NCBI GenBank assembly: GCA_036941025.1
Contig: JAYMNP010000001.1
Location: 1,882,501 to 1,946,500 of the forward strand
Reading direction: 5' to 3'
DNA length: 64,000 nt
From: Lachnospiraceae bacterium JLR.KK002
GTDB lineage: Bacteria; Bacillota; Clostridia; Lachnospirales; Lachnospiraceae
Shown: positions 39,191 to 47,316 of the stretch, piece after piece
How positions within the stretch are numbered: the stretch's first letter is position 1
Layout of the letters: the number at the start of each line of letters is the position of its first letter
Translations under genes and position numbers: made by a program
The notes under the pieces: generated by a model
What the model was told of the DNA's origin: nothing
The model's database searches: none
What the model saw: only the letters and a program-made list of their open reading frames with translations

Positions 39191-40831
39191 ATGATTAGTG
39201 CAAACAATGTAACACTGCGAATCGGCAAAAAGGCTTTATTCGAGGACGTGAATATCAAGTTCACCGAAGGAAACTGTTATGGGCTCATCGGCGCCAACGG
39301 AGCCGGAAAGTCCACCTTTCTCAAAATTTTAAACGGACAGTTAGAGCCTACCAAAGGAGATGTTTTCATCACTCCCGGCCAGCGGCTCTCTTTCCTGCAG
39401 CAGGATCATTTCAAATACGATGAATTCTCCGCGCTGGACACGGTTATCATGGGAAATCAGCATCTGTATGACATTATGAAAGAAAAAGACGCCATTTACA
39501 TGAAGGAAGATTTCACCGATGAGGACGGGATTCGCGCCAGCGAACTGGAAGCGGAATTCGCGGAGATGGACGGATGGAATGCGGAATCGGACGCGGCCCA
39601 GCTCTTAAACGGTCTGGGCATTGAAACGGAATTCCACTACGCTCTTATGAAGGACTTATCAGGAGAGCAGAAAGTGAAAATCCTGCTGGCCCAGGCACTG
39701 TTCGGCAACCCGGACATCCTGCTCCTGGACGAGCCCACCAACCACCTGGATTTAGACGCCATTGCATGGCTGGAAGAATTTTTAATCAATTTCAACAATA
39801 CGGTTATCGTTGTGTCCCACGACCGGTATTTTCTGAACAAGGTCTGCACCCACACTGCAGATATTGATTATGCTAAAATCCAGCTCTATGCGGGAAATTA
39901 CGATTTCTGGTATGAGTCCAGCCAGCTTTTAATCCGGCAGATGAAAGAAGCCAACAAGAAAAAGGAAGAAAAAATCAAAGAGCTGCAGGAATTTATTTCC
40001 CGGTTCTCCGCCAATGCTTCCAAATCCAAACAGGCTACCTCCCGGAAAAAGGCGCTGGAGAAAATCCAGCTTGACGAAATCAAGCCTTCCAGCCGGAAAT
40101 ATCCTTATATTGACTTCCGCCCCAACCGGGAAATCGGCAATGAGGTGCTGACCGTGGAAAACTTATGCAAGACCATCGACGGAGTAAAGGTACTGGACAA
40201 CGTGTCCTTTATTGTGGGACATGACGACAAAATTGCATTTGTGGGAAGCAACGAAACTGCAAAGACCACTTTGTTCAAAATCCTTGCAGGAGAGATGGAG
40301 CCCGACGAGGGCAATTACAAATGGGGCGTAACCACCAGCCAGTCCTACTTCCCCAAGGATAATACGGAGATTTTTGACAACGACCTGCAGATTGTGGAAT
40401 GGCTGACCCAGTATTCTGAAATCAAGGACGCCACCTATGTGCGGGGCTTCCTGGGCAGAATGCTGTTCGCCGGAGAAGACGGCGTGAAGAAAATGAAAGT
40501 GCTGTCCGGCGGGGAAAAAGTACGGGTGCTTTTATCCCGTATGATGATTACCGGAGCAAACGTGCTGATTCTGGACGAACCCACCGACCATCTGGACATG
40601 GAGTCCATCACCGCCCTGAATAACGGGCTGATGAAGTTCCCCGGTGTCCTGCTGTTTGCCTCCAGAGACCATCAGGTGGTACAGACCACTGCCAACCGTA
40701 TCATTGAGTTTCTTCCAAACGGCTCCATGATTGACAAAATCACCACCTACGACGAGTATCTGGAAAGCGACGAAATGGCCAGAAAGCGTCAGGTATATTC
40801 TACCAGTAACGCACAGGAAGAAGACGACTGA
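39191..40831 (+). CDS. ABC-F family ATPase (YkpA/YbiT-like)
   Basis: A 546-residue soluble protein with two ABC domains and no membrane part, a translation factor-like ABC-F that binds the ribosomal E site. Domain 1: Walker A GANGAGKST, signature LSGEQKVK, Walker B ILLLDEPTNHLDLD. A charged linker (KEANKKKEEKIKELQEF...) follows, then domain 2 with a degenerate Walker A, GSNETAKTT, but intact LSGGEKVRV and VLILDEPTDHLDM. The altered second P-loop and the phrase WGVTTSQSYFPKDN are features I associate with the YkpA/YbiT branch of ABC-F rather than with antibiotic-resistance factors. Single gene; the downstream gene is convergent, 43 bases away. Confidence 0.92.
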   Translation: MISANNVTLRIGKKALFEDVNIKFTEGNCYGLIGANGAGKSTFLKILNGQLEPTKGDVFITPGQRLSFLQQDHFKYDEFSALDTVIMGNQHLYDIMKEKDAIYMKEDFTDEDGIRASELEAEFAEMDGWNAESDAAQLLNGLGIETEFHYALMKDLSGEQKVKILLAQALFGNPDILLLDEPTNHLDLDAIAWLEEFLINFNNTVIVVSHDRYFLNKVCTHTADIDYAKIQLYAGNYDFWYESSQLLIRQMKEANKKKEEKIKELQEFISRFSANASKSKQATSRKKALEKIQLDEIKPSSRKYPYIDFRPNREIGNEVLTVENLCKTIDGVKVLDNVSFIVGHDDKIAFVGSNETAKTTLFKILAGEMEPDEGNYKWGVTTSQSYFPKDNTEIFDNDLQIVEWLTQYSEIKDATYVRGFLGRMLFAGEDGVKKMKVLSGGEKVRVLLSRMMITGANVLILDEPTDHLDMESITALNNGLMKFPGVLLFASRDHQVVQTTANRIIEFLPNGSMIDKITTYDEYLESDEMARKRQVYSTSNAQEEDD

Positions 40832-40874
40832 TAACGGAAAGGAATCCCTGTGGATTGATTTTCAGGAACTGAAT

Positions 40875-41915
40875 TTACAGTAAGTATGCTTTCAGCAAAT
40901 CCAGCGTGGCCTTTACTCCGTCCACATGGCTTCTCTCATAGCCATGAGAGGCATAGACTCCCGGACCAATCAGCCCATGGCGGCAGTCATAACCCGCCTC
41001 CAGTGCAGCGTCCGCATCTGACCCGTAATGGGGATATACGTCCGGGGCAAAGTCAATGCCATGGTCTTTCGCCGCCTTTATCAGACCGCTTACCACAGGA
41101 TAACTGTAAGGGCCCACGCTGTCTTTCACACAGATGGATACCTGGTGCTCCGTACAGTTCAGTCCCTCGCCCACACATCCCATGTCCACAGACAGAATTT
41201 CTGTTACGCCGTCGGGTACCGTTCCGCAGGCTCCATGACCCACTTCTTCATAAACGGTAATGTGCTGGTAAATATTCCGTTCAGGAATAATCTTTTCCTC
41301 TTTTATATATTTCGCAAATCCCAGCAAAACACCCACACTCAGCTTATCATCCAGAAACCGGCTCTTGATATAGCCTTTTTCCGTAATCACAGTTCTGGGC
41401 GCAAAGGCCACAATATCCCCTGCCATAATACCAAGTTTTTCCGTCTCTTCCATGGAGCTGACTTTTTCGTCCAGTACCACTTCCATGGTATCAAAGCTCC
41501 GTTTGGCTGTGCTGTAATCGCCGTTTACATGGACGGAAGCATTTTCCATCTGAAAGGTTCCCTCATACACGCCGTCGAATCTGGTAATAATCCGGCAGTT
41601 TTCTGCTTCTGCATTGTTGGGATTCAGACCGCCCAGAGGCGACACTTTCAGCCTGCCGTTCCCTTTGATTTCACAAACCATGGCGCCCAGCGTATCCATA
41701 TGGGCTTCCAGTAAAATCCCGTTCTCCGGCTCCTGTCCGCCCAGATTCACCAGCACGCCACCTTTTACGGTTTTTACCGGTTCATATCCCAGAGAGCGGT
41801 ACGCTTTCATCAGATACTCCGCCGCTTCTTCCGTATATCCGGTAGGGCTGTCTATGGCCAGAATTTTTCTGGTCTCATCCAGAATATATTCCATAATTGT
41901 TTCCATTTTTTTCAT
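40875..41915 (-). CDS. M42-family metallopeptidase (glutamyl aminopeptidase-like)
   Basis: A 346-residue cytosolic aminopeptidase of the M42/TET type. Metal ligands and catalytic residues are seen in LEAHMDTLGAMV (His/Asp), IKSRFLDDKLSVGVLLGF (bridging Asp), VYEEVGHGACG (catalytic Glu pair), SVDMGCVG and a late histidine in GVYASHGYERSH. Such enzymes form dodecameric tetrahedra and trim peptides from the N-terminus. Length agrees with the family (about 345). The start at 41915 has AGGAGG eleven bases upstream; a start three codons later is equally possible. The gene is 18 bases downstream of pgeF on the same strand, so the two probably share a transcript. Confidence 0.93.
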   Translation of the reverse strand: MKKMETIMEYILDETRKILAIDSPTGYTEEAAEYLMKAYRSLGYEPVKTVKGGVLVNLGGQEPENGILLEAHMDTLGAMVCEIKGNGRLKVSPLGGLNPNNAEAENCRIITRFDGVYEGTFQMENASVHVNGDYSTAKRSFDTMEVVLDEKVSSMEETEKLGIMAGDIVAFAPRTVITEKGYIKSRFLDDKLSVGVLLGFAKYIKEEKIIPERNIYQHITVYEEVGHGACGTVPDGVTEILSVDMGCVGEGLNCTEHQVSICVKDSVGPYSYPVVSGLIKAAKDHGIDFAPDVYPHYGSDADAALEAGYDCRHGLIGPGVYASHGYERSHVDGVKATLDLLKAYLL

Positions 41916-41933
41916 TTTCTATATTTCCTCCTG

Positions 41934-42800
41934 TCATTTCAGGCACAGAAATGCCCCAAGATTTCCCCGTTTCCCATGGCTGGCCCGATGGGAAAACAGT
42001 AATTTATGGTTACAGCAGGTACAGATTTCTGTCACTGTCAGGTGTTCCTGCCGGATACCTGCTTCCAGCAGGACAATCTCATTGGCCCGCCACAAATCAA
42101 GCTGGTATTTTCCATTTCCCTTATCCTGCAGAATCTCGTCTCTGCGTCCGGGAAATCCCTGCTCAAATGCCAGCGCCACATCTTCGCTGACCTCATAGCA
42201 GTTCTGGCAGATGGAGGGGCCGATGGCACAGACCACATCCTCCGGCTCTGTCTGAAATTCCCGTTTCATGGCCTCCAGCGTGGCTTTTCCCATGCGGCCC
42301 ACAGTTCCCCGCCAGCCGGAATGAGACAGCCCGATGGCTTTCTGCCTGGTATCCACAAAATACAGGGGCACGCAGTCCGCAAAAAAGGCTGACAGTACCA
42401 GCCCCGGTTCATTGGTAATCAGTCCGTCAATATCCGTATAATCCCTTTCTCTGAGCAGTCCCTTTCCCGCATCTTCCCTGCCCGCCCGCCTTACATTGGC
42501 GGTATGGGTCTGGTCTGTCAGCACAAAATTCCCATACTCTGTCCCAAGGGCCTGTGAGATTCTGCGGAAATTTTCTTCCACAGCTTCCCTCTCATCTCCT
42601 CTGGTAAAGCTCAGATTCAGACTTTCAAATATGCCTTTGCTGACGCCGCCCAGTCTGGTGGTAAAACAGTGCTTTACCAGATGGGTTTCTTCCACCAGCG
42701 GAAAAGACAGGTACGGAAAGATTCCCGCCTCCGTCTCTGCCTGTTTTAATACCGGAACTGGTTTCCTGCTTCCGGACTGAAATACGATTTGCTGCTCCAT
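41934..42800 (-). CDS. pgeF: Peptidoglycan editing factor PgeF (laccase-domain protein, YfiH)
   Basis: A 288-residue protein of the DUF152/multi-copper polyphenol oxidoreductase fold, shown in other bacteria to remove mis-incorporated residues from peptidoglycan precursors and also to act as a purine nucleoside phosphorylase-like enzyme. The metal/active-site pattern is present: TTRLGGVS near the N-terminus, DQTHTANV, ADCVPLYFVD with its Cys, and GLSHSGWRGTVGRM with the following His. Length is slightly above the typical 240-280. The start has GGAG. It leads the pgeF-M42 pair; upstream is the fold-back element at 42841-43104 separating it from yraN. Confidence 0.93.
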   Translation of the reverse strand: MEQQIVFQSGSRKPVPVLKQAETEAGIFPYLSFPLVEETHLVKHCFTTRLGGVSKGIFESLNLSFTRGDEREAVEENFRRISQALGTEYGNFVLTDQTHTANVRRAGREDAGKGLLRERDYTDIDGLITNEPGLVLSAFFADCVPLYFVDTRQKAIGLSHSGWRGTVGRMGKATLEAMKREFQTEPEDVVCAIGPSICQNCYEVSEDVALAFEQGFPGRRDEILQDKGNGKYQLDLWRANEIVLLEAGIRQEHLTVTEICTCCNHKLLFSHRASHGKRGNLGAFLCLK

Positions 42801-42840
42801 AACCGCTCCTTCCTGTTATTATGCATAAACAGATAATTGT

Positions 42841-43104
42841 GAAACTCAATAATTGTGTTAATTTCATGTACAATTCAAAAGATTTGAATATAAATATTTT
42901 CTCATGCAAAAGGTGAGAAATGCATTTCAGCACTATGGAAGCGAGACTTAAAGAAGCATGAAAGCCTCTGCTGAACATGATTCTTTGCATTCAGAGGCTC
43001 GCTGGAATGTCCGGTGCGTCTGGCATTTCGGCCTTTTGTATGAAGGAGATATTTAAAAGAAACTGTGGAAATTGTACATGAAATTTTGATAATTGGATAG
43101 TTTC
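42841..43104. repeat. 264-bp fold-back (MITE-like) element
   Basis: No gene is visible in this gap. The ends are imperfect inverted repeats of about 36 bases beginning GAAACT, containing a perfect 16-bp pair AATTTCATGTACAATT (42860-42875) and its complement (43070-43085). Inside, CAAAAGG/CCTTTTG, GAAATGC/GCATTTC and AGCGAG/CTCGCT continue the fold toward a central hairpin AGCCTCTG/CAGAGGCT (42963-42999). The right end overlaps the last two bases of yraN. No transposase and no clear target-site duplication are visible. Confidence 0.65.
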
Positions 43105-43507
43105 AGCGCCGAAAAGGAAACGCATGTTCCACATGAATCATCTCTGTTCCCAGAATTCCGATTACGTCAAACCGGCAGGGCGTCTCTTCTCCATATCCAT
43201 AACGGAGACAGTAATATTCCGCCGTCCGGCAGATTTTCCGCTGCTTTGAAAGATTCACCGCCTCCAGCGGATGGCCGCCTCTTATATCTTTCCGGTATTT
43301 TACTTCCACAAATACCAGGTATTTCCCCTGTCTGGCCACCAGATCTATTTCTCCATACCTGCTGCGGAAATTTGCCGTCAGAATCTGATAACCCTTTTCT
43401 TTCAGAAATTCTGCCGCCTGCTGTTCGAAGGCCATGCCAAGACTGCGGTTCTCATTTCCTGCTTTTCCCAAATTTACATACCCCTTCTGTCTCCTGTTTA
43501 CTGTCAC
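43103..43507 (-). CDS. yraN: YraN/UPF0102 family nuclease-like protein
   Basis: A 134-residue (or slightly shorter) protein of the YraN family with a PD-(D/E)XK-like core: RYGEIDLVARQGKYLVFVEVKYRKD contains the family Asp and ExK residues, followed by AVNLSKQRKICRTAEYYCLR. The cellular role is unsettled; a resolvase or nuclease function has been suggested for the family. The start is uncertain. The frame begins at a GTG at 43507 with a weak box, whereas the conserved region starts near residue 20, and a TTG about 13 codons in has a better AAGGGG box. It follows rnhB-(FliK-like)-(FlhB-like) on the same strand, close to the arrangement of B. subtilis rnhB-ylqG-ylqH. Confidence 0.88.
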   Translation of the reverse strand: MTVNRRQKGYVNLGKAGNENRSLGMAFEQQAAEFLKEKGYQILTANFRSRYGEIDLVARQGKYLVFVEVKYRKDIRGGHPLEAVNLSKQRKICRTAEYYCLRYGYGEETPCRFDVIGILGTEMIHVEHAFPFRR

Positions 43508-43556
43508 CTGATACGGTCTCCCCTGTATCTGCTCCGCTTATTTCTTATTCTGTGAT

Positions 43557-43883
43557 TTACCGCAGTTTCTCCCGCATTCGCTCCATATCATCTACAAATA
43601 CCAGTATTTCCGCCACCACTTCATACAGTTCCGGCGGTATCATATCGCCGATTTCCAGTTTGGACAGGGTTTTTGCCAGTTTATCATCCCGGTAAAAGGG
43701 GATGTTGTCTTCTTTCGCCTTTTCAATAATCCGCTCCGCCAGATGCCCTTTTCCGGTAGCTATGATTTTCGGTGCGGTTTCCCCCGGATTGTAGGCTATG
43801 GCCACAGCGGTTTTCTGCTTTTCACCCGATGTGGTTTCCATGGTTACCAGCTCTTTTGTATTTCTGTATCTTGTTCCGTCCAT
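43557..43883 (-). CDS. FlhB C-terminal-domain homologue (YlqH-like)
   Basis: A 108-residue cytosolic protein equivalent to the cytoplasmic FlhB/YscU C-terminal domain alone. QKTAVAIAYNPGETAPKIIATGKGHLAERIIEKAKEDNIPFYRDDKLAKTL aligns with the FlhB_C pattern (AVAL-Y...P.V.AKG....A..I...A....IP......LA..L). The autocleavage NPTH motif of true FlhB reads NPGET, so self-cleavage is not expected. The start at 43883 follows a GGAGGG box; a GTG at 43919 is an alternative. B. subtilis YlqH sits at the equivalent position after rnhB. No flagellar genes are in the window apart from the neighbouring FliK-like gene. Function unknown. Confidence 0.85.
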   Translation of the reverse strand: MDGTRYRNTKELVTMETTSGEKQKTAVAIAYNPGETAPKIIATGKGHLAERIIEKAKEDNIPFYRDDKLAKTLSKLEIGDMIPPELYEVVAEILVFVDDMERMREKLR

Positions 43884-43967
43884 GGCCCTTTGGCTCCCTC
43901 CGTTCCCATATTTACTCACAGCCTGTCAGTCCGGATTTCCATTTTCTTTCTCTGTAAAACATAAGTT

Positions 43968-45854
43968 CTATGCTTTCACATCAAAGGAATACCGGTGCAG
44001 CTTTCCGGCAGGCTTTTCCTGCTCCAGAAATTCCCGGGGAGAATCTTTCTGCAGTTTCCTGTTTTCCACCTTTATCTCACAGCTATATCCTTTCTGCTCC
44101 AGACGTTCCGCCAGTTTATCTGTAAATCCGGCAATCAGCCGGTAAGATTTCTCATCTGCCAGGTAGAAATCCGTCTGCACCGACTGTCCATGCATTTTCA
44201 CATAAATATCGGTGGAACCCAGATGTTCCATATCCAGGTGGAGCAGTGCGGACAAATCGCCTTCCTTTTCCCTCAGATTCTTTTTGTTGGTATACACATA
44301 CAAATCGCTGTGGGCATTCTGCTGCTGCAGTTTCAGCGGAAGCTGCACATAGGTGTACACCTGATTTAACTGATTCATAAAATCCAGATTGTTCTGCACG
44401 GACTGAGCTGTTTTTGCCAGGGCGCTGCCTTCCTTTCCCGCCTGGGACAGCACCTGCTGCAACTCTGACATCTGCCGGTTCAGACGCTGGTACAGCTCCT
44501 TTACAGCCCCTTCTTCTTTTAATTTTTCCGGCGTCAGCATCCACTGCTCTGTCATGGCCTGTTTCATCAGGTTTTTCACTTCTTTTGAAGAAAACAGCTT
44601 CTTCATGGCCCCGGCCTCTCCATACTCGCTGCTTTCCAGGGCTTTCATCATCTGCTGCAGAAATTCTCCGGCAGAAAGGTTCGCATTCAGCCTGCCCTGG
44701 GGCAGAAGCTGCTGATTTTCCGCTGCCCCGGATTCTTTCAGCATGGAGGCCAGATTCTCCTGTTGTTCTCCGGTCAGTATCTGGTTTATGGTATTCTGCG
44801 CCTGGGCGCCGCTCTCTTTCCCGGCAGATTCCGGAGCTTCCGGGGGAACTCCTGCCTGGGCCTGTACCTGGACCTGGGACTCTGCTTTGGCCTGTACCTG
44901 GGCCTGAGACTCCGCCTGGGCTGCGCCGGTAAGGCTTTCCGGTACTCCTGTACCCTGAGAAGCCGGATTCTGAGATACCGGATTCTGCAAATCCGGATTC
45001 ACGGTCTCCGTCTGTCCCCCTGTCGCACCCGCTCCCTCTGCCTGTGTACTGTTGCCCAGCAGAATTTCCATAATCTGCTGCTGAATTCCGGGAATCCGGC
45101 CTGTCTGCTGTCCGGCTTCTGCCGCTGCCGGATTCTGTCCGGCCCCTGTTGCCGCCGGATTCTGCCCGCTGCCGCCCAGCGTAAAATTCTCCGTAAGTCC
45201 CTGTCCTTCCTGTCCGAACAGCTGCTCCGGCAGATTTGCAAGACCTTCCATCAGGTTCTGCAAATCCGGCAGGATTGCCTGCTGTCCGTTCTGATAATTC
45301 TGAAACTGGTTCAGGGAATTTTCCGTAATCTGAAATCCCAGCTTCTGCATCTGAACCAGCGTCTGCATGTCTGCCTGAGGAAAACCGGCCGCAGCCCGCG
45401 CCATCTGCAGCAGGCTGTTTCTGTCTATGGGAAGCTGCTCCATCATCATCTGGTTTACCATGGACAGGTTACGGGGATTTACCTTCAGTCCCGCCGCCTC
45501 CAGCGCTTTCATCAATGTGGGATTCTGAGCACTTTCCAGAACCACCGGGCGGATGGAAATCTGTTCTTCTGTGGTACCCTTTACCTCAAACAGCATGGGC
45601 TGCCCCTGTTCCAGTGTGACTCCCGTCTCCATTCTGGCCTGTATGGTACTTCCGTCGCTCAGTCCAAGGGTTACCTGACCGTTGCTTTTTATGTCTGTCA
45701 CCATTCCTTCAAACACTTTGCCCGGAACCAGTTCCTGAAGCTGAGAGGCCGGACGCACGGAAGCTGTTTCCTTTACAGAATTCAGGGTCTGTGTATTGGA
45801 TGCTGTATTGGCCTGATATTGATGAACACCCTCCAAAAATGACATATCCATCAC
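43968..45854 (-). CDS. FliK-like hook-length-control-type protein (YlqG position)
   Basis: 628 residues. The N-terminal region (1-190) contains an SH3/OB-like beta patch (VPGKVFEGMVTDIKSNGQVTLGLSDG). A long Gln/Ala/Gly-rich low-complexity middle (about 220-350, with QNPAATGAGQ and AQVQAKAESQ-type repeats) follows. The C-terminal domain (about 515-615) resembles Flg_hook: VQLPLKLQQQNAHSDLYVYTNKK, then LLHLDMEHLGSTDIYVKM and GYSCEIKVEN. This architecture is that of FliK, the secreted hook-length ruler. The gene is coupled to rnhB by an ATGA overlap (45851-45854) and is followed by the FlhB_C homologue, so the pair imitates the FliK-FlhB interaction in a non-flagellar setting. Function unknown. 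Confidence 0.8.
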   Translation of the reverse strand: MMDMSFLEGVHQYQANTASNTQTLNSVKETASVRPASQLQELVPGKVFEGMVTDIKSNGQVTLGLSDGSTIQARMETGVTLEQGQPMLFEVKGTTEEQISIRPVVLESAQNPTLMKALEAAGLKVNPRNLSMVNQMMMEQLPIDRNSLLQMARAAAGFPQADMQTLVQMQKLGFQITENSLNQFQNYQNGQQAILPDLQNLMEGLANLPEQLFGQEGQGLTENFTLGGSGQNPAATGAGQNPAAAEAGQQTGRIPGIQQQIMEILLGNSTQAEGAGATGGQTETVNPDLQNPVSQNPASQGTGVPESLTGAAQAESQAQVQAKAESQVQVQAQAGVPPEAPESAGKESGAQAQNTINQILTGEQQENLASMLKESGAAENQQLLPQGRLNANLSAGEFLQQMMKALESSEYGEAGAMKKLFSSKEVKNLMKQAMTEQWMLTPEKLKEEGAVKELYQRLNRQMSELQQVLSQAGKEGSALAKTAQSVQNNLDFMNQLNQVYTYVQLPLKLQQQNAHSDLYVYTNKKNLREKEGDLSALLHLDMEHLGSTDIYVKMHGQSVQTDFYLADEKSYRLIAGFTDKLAERLEQKGYSCEIKVENRKLQKDSPREFLEQEKPAGKLHRYSFDVKA

Positions 45855-46621
45855 TGCCTTTCTATGTTTTTTATAAAGGTCTGACGGTGTATGGGCGAGG
45901 GCCCAAAAGTCCGGACTGCCTGCATGTGTTCCTGGGAACCGTATCCTTTGTTGCGGGCAAATCCATACTCCGGCATAATTTTGTCGTATTCCACCATCAG
46001 CCTGTCTCTGGTTACTTTTGCAATGATACTTGCCGCTCCGATGGAAATGCTTTTCGCATCTCCTTTGATAATGGGAACCTGAGGAATGTCCACCTGGGGA
46101 ATGGTCACAGCATCATTTAATAATATATCGGGCGTCAGAGTTAAATTTTGAATAGCCTGCCGCATAGCCTCATAGGTTGCCTGAAGAATATTGATTTCAT
46201 CAATTCTGGCGGGACTTACCATGCCGATTCCTGTGGCCAGGGCCTGCTCCATAATCACCTCATAGAGTTCTTCTCTTTTTTTCTCACTGAGCTTTTTGGA
46301 ATCATTGATATAAAGAATTCCGCAGTCTTTGGGCAGAATTACTGCCCCGGCCACCACAGGGCCTGCCAGTGGCCCTCTGCCCGCCTCGTCGATTCCGCAC
46401 ACATGGCCTGCCTGTTCGTACTGCCTTTCATAAACTTTCAGTCTCTCGATTCTCTCCCGCTCCTGCTGCAGCTTCTCCAGACGTTTTCCGGCCTGCTGCA
46501 GCAATTTCTGAACTCCGGCGCGACTGTCATTGTTATATTCGGAAATAAAGGCAGGCAGCATCGTCTCCTCTGCTGCCTGTAATTCCTCTTTTATCTCACT
46601 GATTTTCTTCTGTTCTCCCAC
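45851..46621 (-). CDS. rnhB: Ribonuclease HII
   Basis: A 256-residue RNase HII that removes ribonucleotides and RNA from RNA-DNA hybrids. The catalytic acidic residues lie in CGIDEAGRGPLAGPVVAGAVIL (DEAGRGP box), YINDSKKLSEKKREEL and LLNDAVTIP, with the later AASIIAKVTRDRLM. The N-terminal 70 residues form a helical, probably coiled-coil extension (LQAAEETMLPAF...EKLQQERERIERLKVYE), as in B. subtilis RnhB (255 residues). It follows lepB and precedes the FliK-like gene with a 4-base overlap. Its place after rbgA (with lepB inserted) reproduces the Firmicutes rbgA-rnhB order. Confidence 0.95.
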   Translation of the reverse strand: MGEQKKISEIKEELQAAEETMLPAFISEYNNDSRAGVQKLLQQAGKRLEKLQQERERIERLKVYERQYEQAGHVCGIDEAGRGPLAGPVVAGAVILPKDCGILYINDSKKLSEKKREELYEVIMEQALATGIGMVSPARIDEINILQATYEAMRQAIQNLTLTPDILLNDAVTIPQVDIPQVPIIKGDAKSISIGAASIIAKVTRDRLMVEYDKIMPEYGFARNKGYGSQEHMQAVRTFGPSPIHRQTFIKNIERQ

Positions 46622-46673
46622 TGTATTCTCCTCTTATCCTGTACTGTCTCCTGAGGATTCCGGATTTATCCCC

Positions 46674-47300
46674 CTACTGATGTTTGATAAATCCAATCCG
46701 GTCAAAGGGATAAAGCCGCAGCCAGGCTCTTCCGATAATATCTTCTCTGCGTATTTTGCCCACACTGGGATCCCGGCTGTCTGAACTTGCATTCCTGTTA
46801 TCTCCCAGCACAAAATATTCTCCTTCTCCCAGTTCAATGGGACTGGCGGCTTCTCCCGGATCTAAAATAATCTCTCTTCCGTAGGATTCCTCCAGCACTT
46901 CCCCGTCAATATAGATATTCCCTTCGTCATCAATCTGTACCGTTTCTCCCGGCAGGCCGATAATCCTCTTGATATAATAAGTATCTTCTTTGTACTGAAA
47001 AGGAAATACTATGATATCAAACCGTTCCGGGTCGTGGAACCGGTAGCTGATTTTATCCACAATCAGATTATCTCCGTCACTGAGGGTATATTCCATGGAA
47101 GTACCGCTTACCTGGGTGCGCTGCCCCACATAATGAATCACCAGATAGGTCACCAGAAATACAATTGCAATATAGAGAATAAAACTCAGGGTCTCTTTCA
47201 CCATATCCGACTTATCCCTGGGAGATTTCTCCTTTCCCGCCCTTTTCTCCTTCCGGTTTTCTTCCTGTTTCCTGTCCTCTTCCTTTTTATTCATAATCAT
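46674..47300 (-). CDS. lepB: Signal peptidase I (first copy)
   Basis: A 208-residue type I signal peptidase with one N-terminal membrane helix (ETLSFILYIAIVFLVTYLVIHYVG, about residues 38-60). The Ser nucleophile lies in VSGTSMEYTL and the Lys general base in YYIKRIIGLPGE; the GDNRNASSDSRDPSVG box closes the domain. A highly charged cytoplasmic head (KKEEDRKQEENRKEKRAGKEK) precedes the helix. The start is placed at 47300, after a GAAGAA box; longer readings to 47342 overlap the rbgA 3' end by 26 bases, and starts at 47294 or 47300 are both possible. A second signal peptidase gene lies on the other side of rbgA. Confidence 0.92.
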   Translation of the reverse strand: MIMNKKEEDRKQEENRKEKRAGKEKSPRDKSDMVKETLSFILYIAIVFLVTYLVIHYVGQRTQVSGTSMEYTLSDGDNLIVDKISYRFHDPERFDIIVFPFQYKEDTYYIKRIIGLPGETVQIDDEGNIYIDGEVLEESYGREIILDPGEAASPIELGEGEYFVLGDNRNASSDSRDPSVGKIRREDIIGRAWLRLYPFDRIGFIKHQ

Positions 47301-47316
47301 ACATTCTTCTTTCTTT

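Noticed and set aside
40236..40275. Frameshift or sequencing error in the second Walker A of the ABC-F gene (GSNETAKTT)
   Set aside because: The frame is intact on both sides and a degenerate second P-loop is, to my knowledge, a feature of the YkpA/YbiT branch.
42906..43038. CRISPR repeat or tRNA in the pgeF-yraN gap
   Set aside because: There are no regularly spaced direct repeats and no cloverleaf; the complementary blocks are nested, giving one fold-back element instead.
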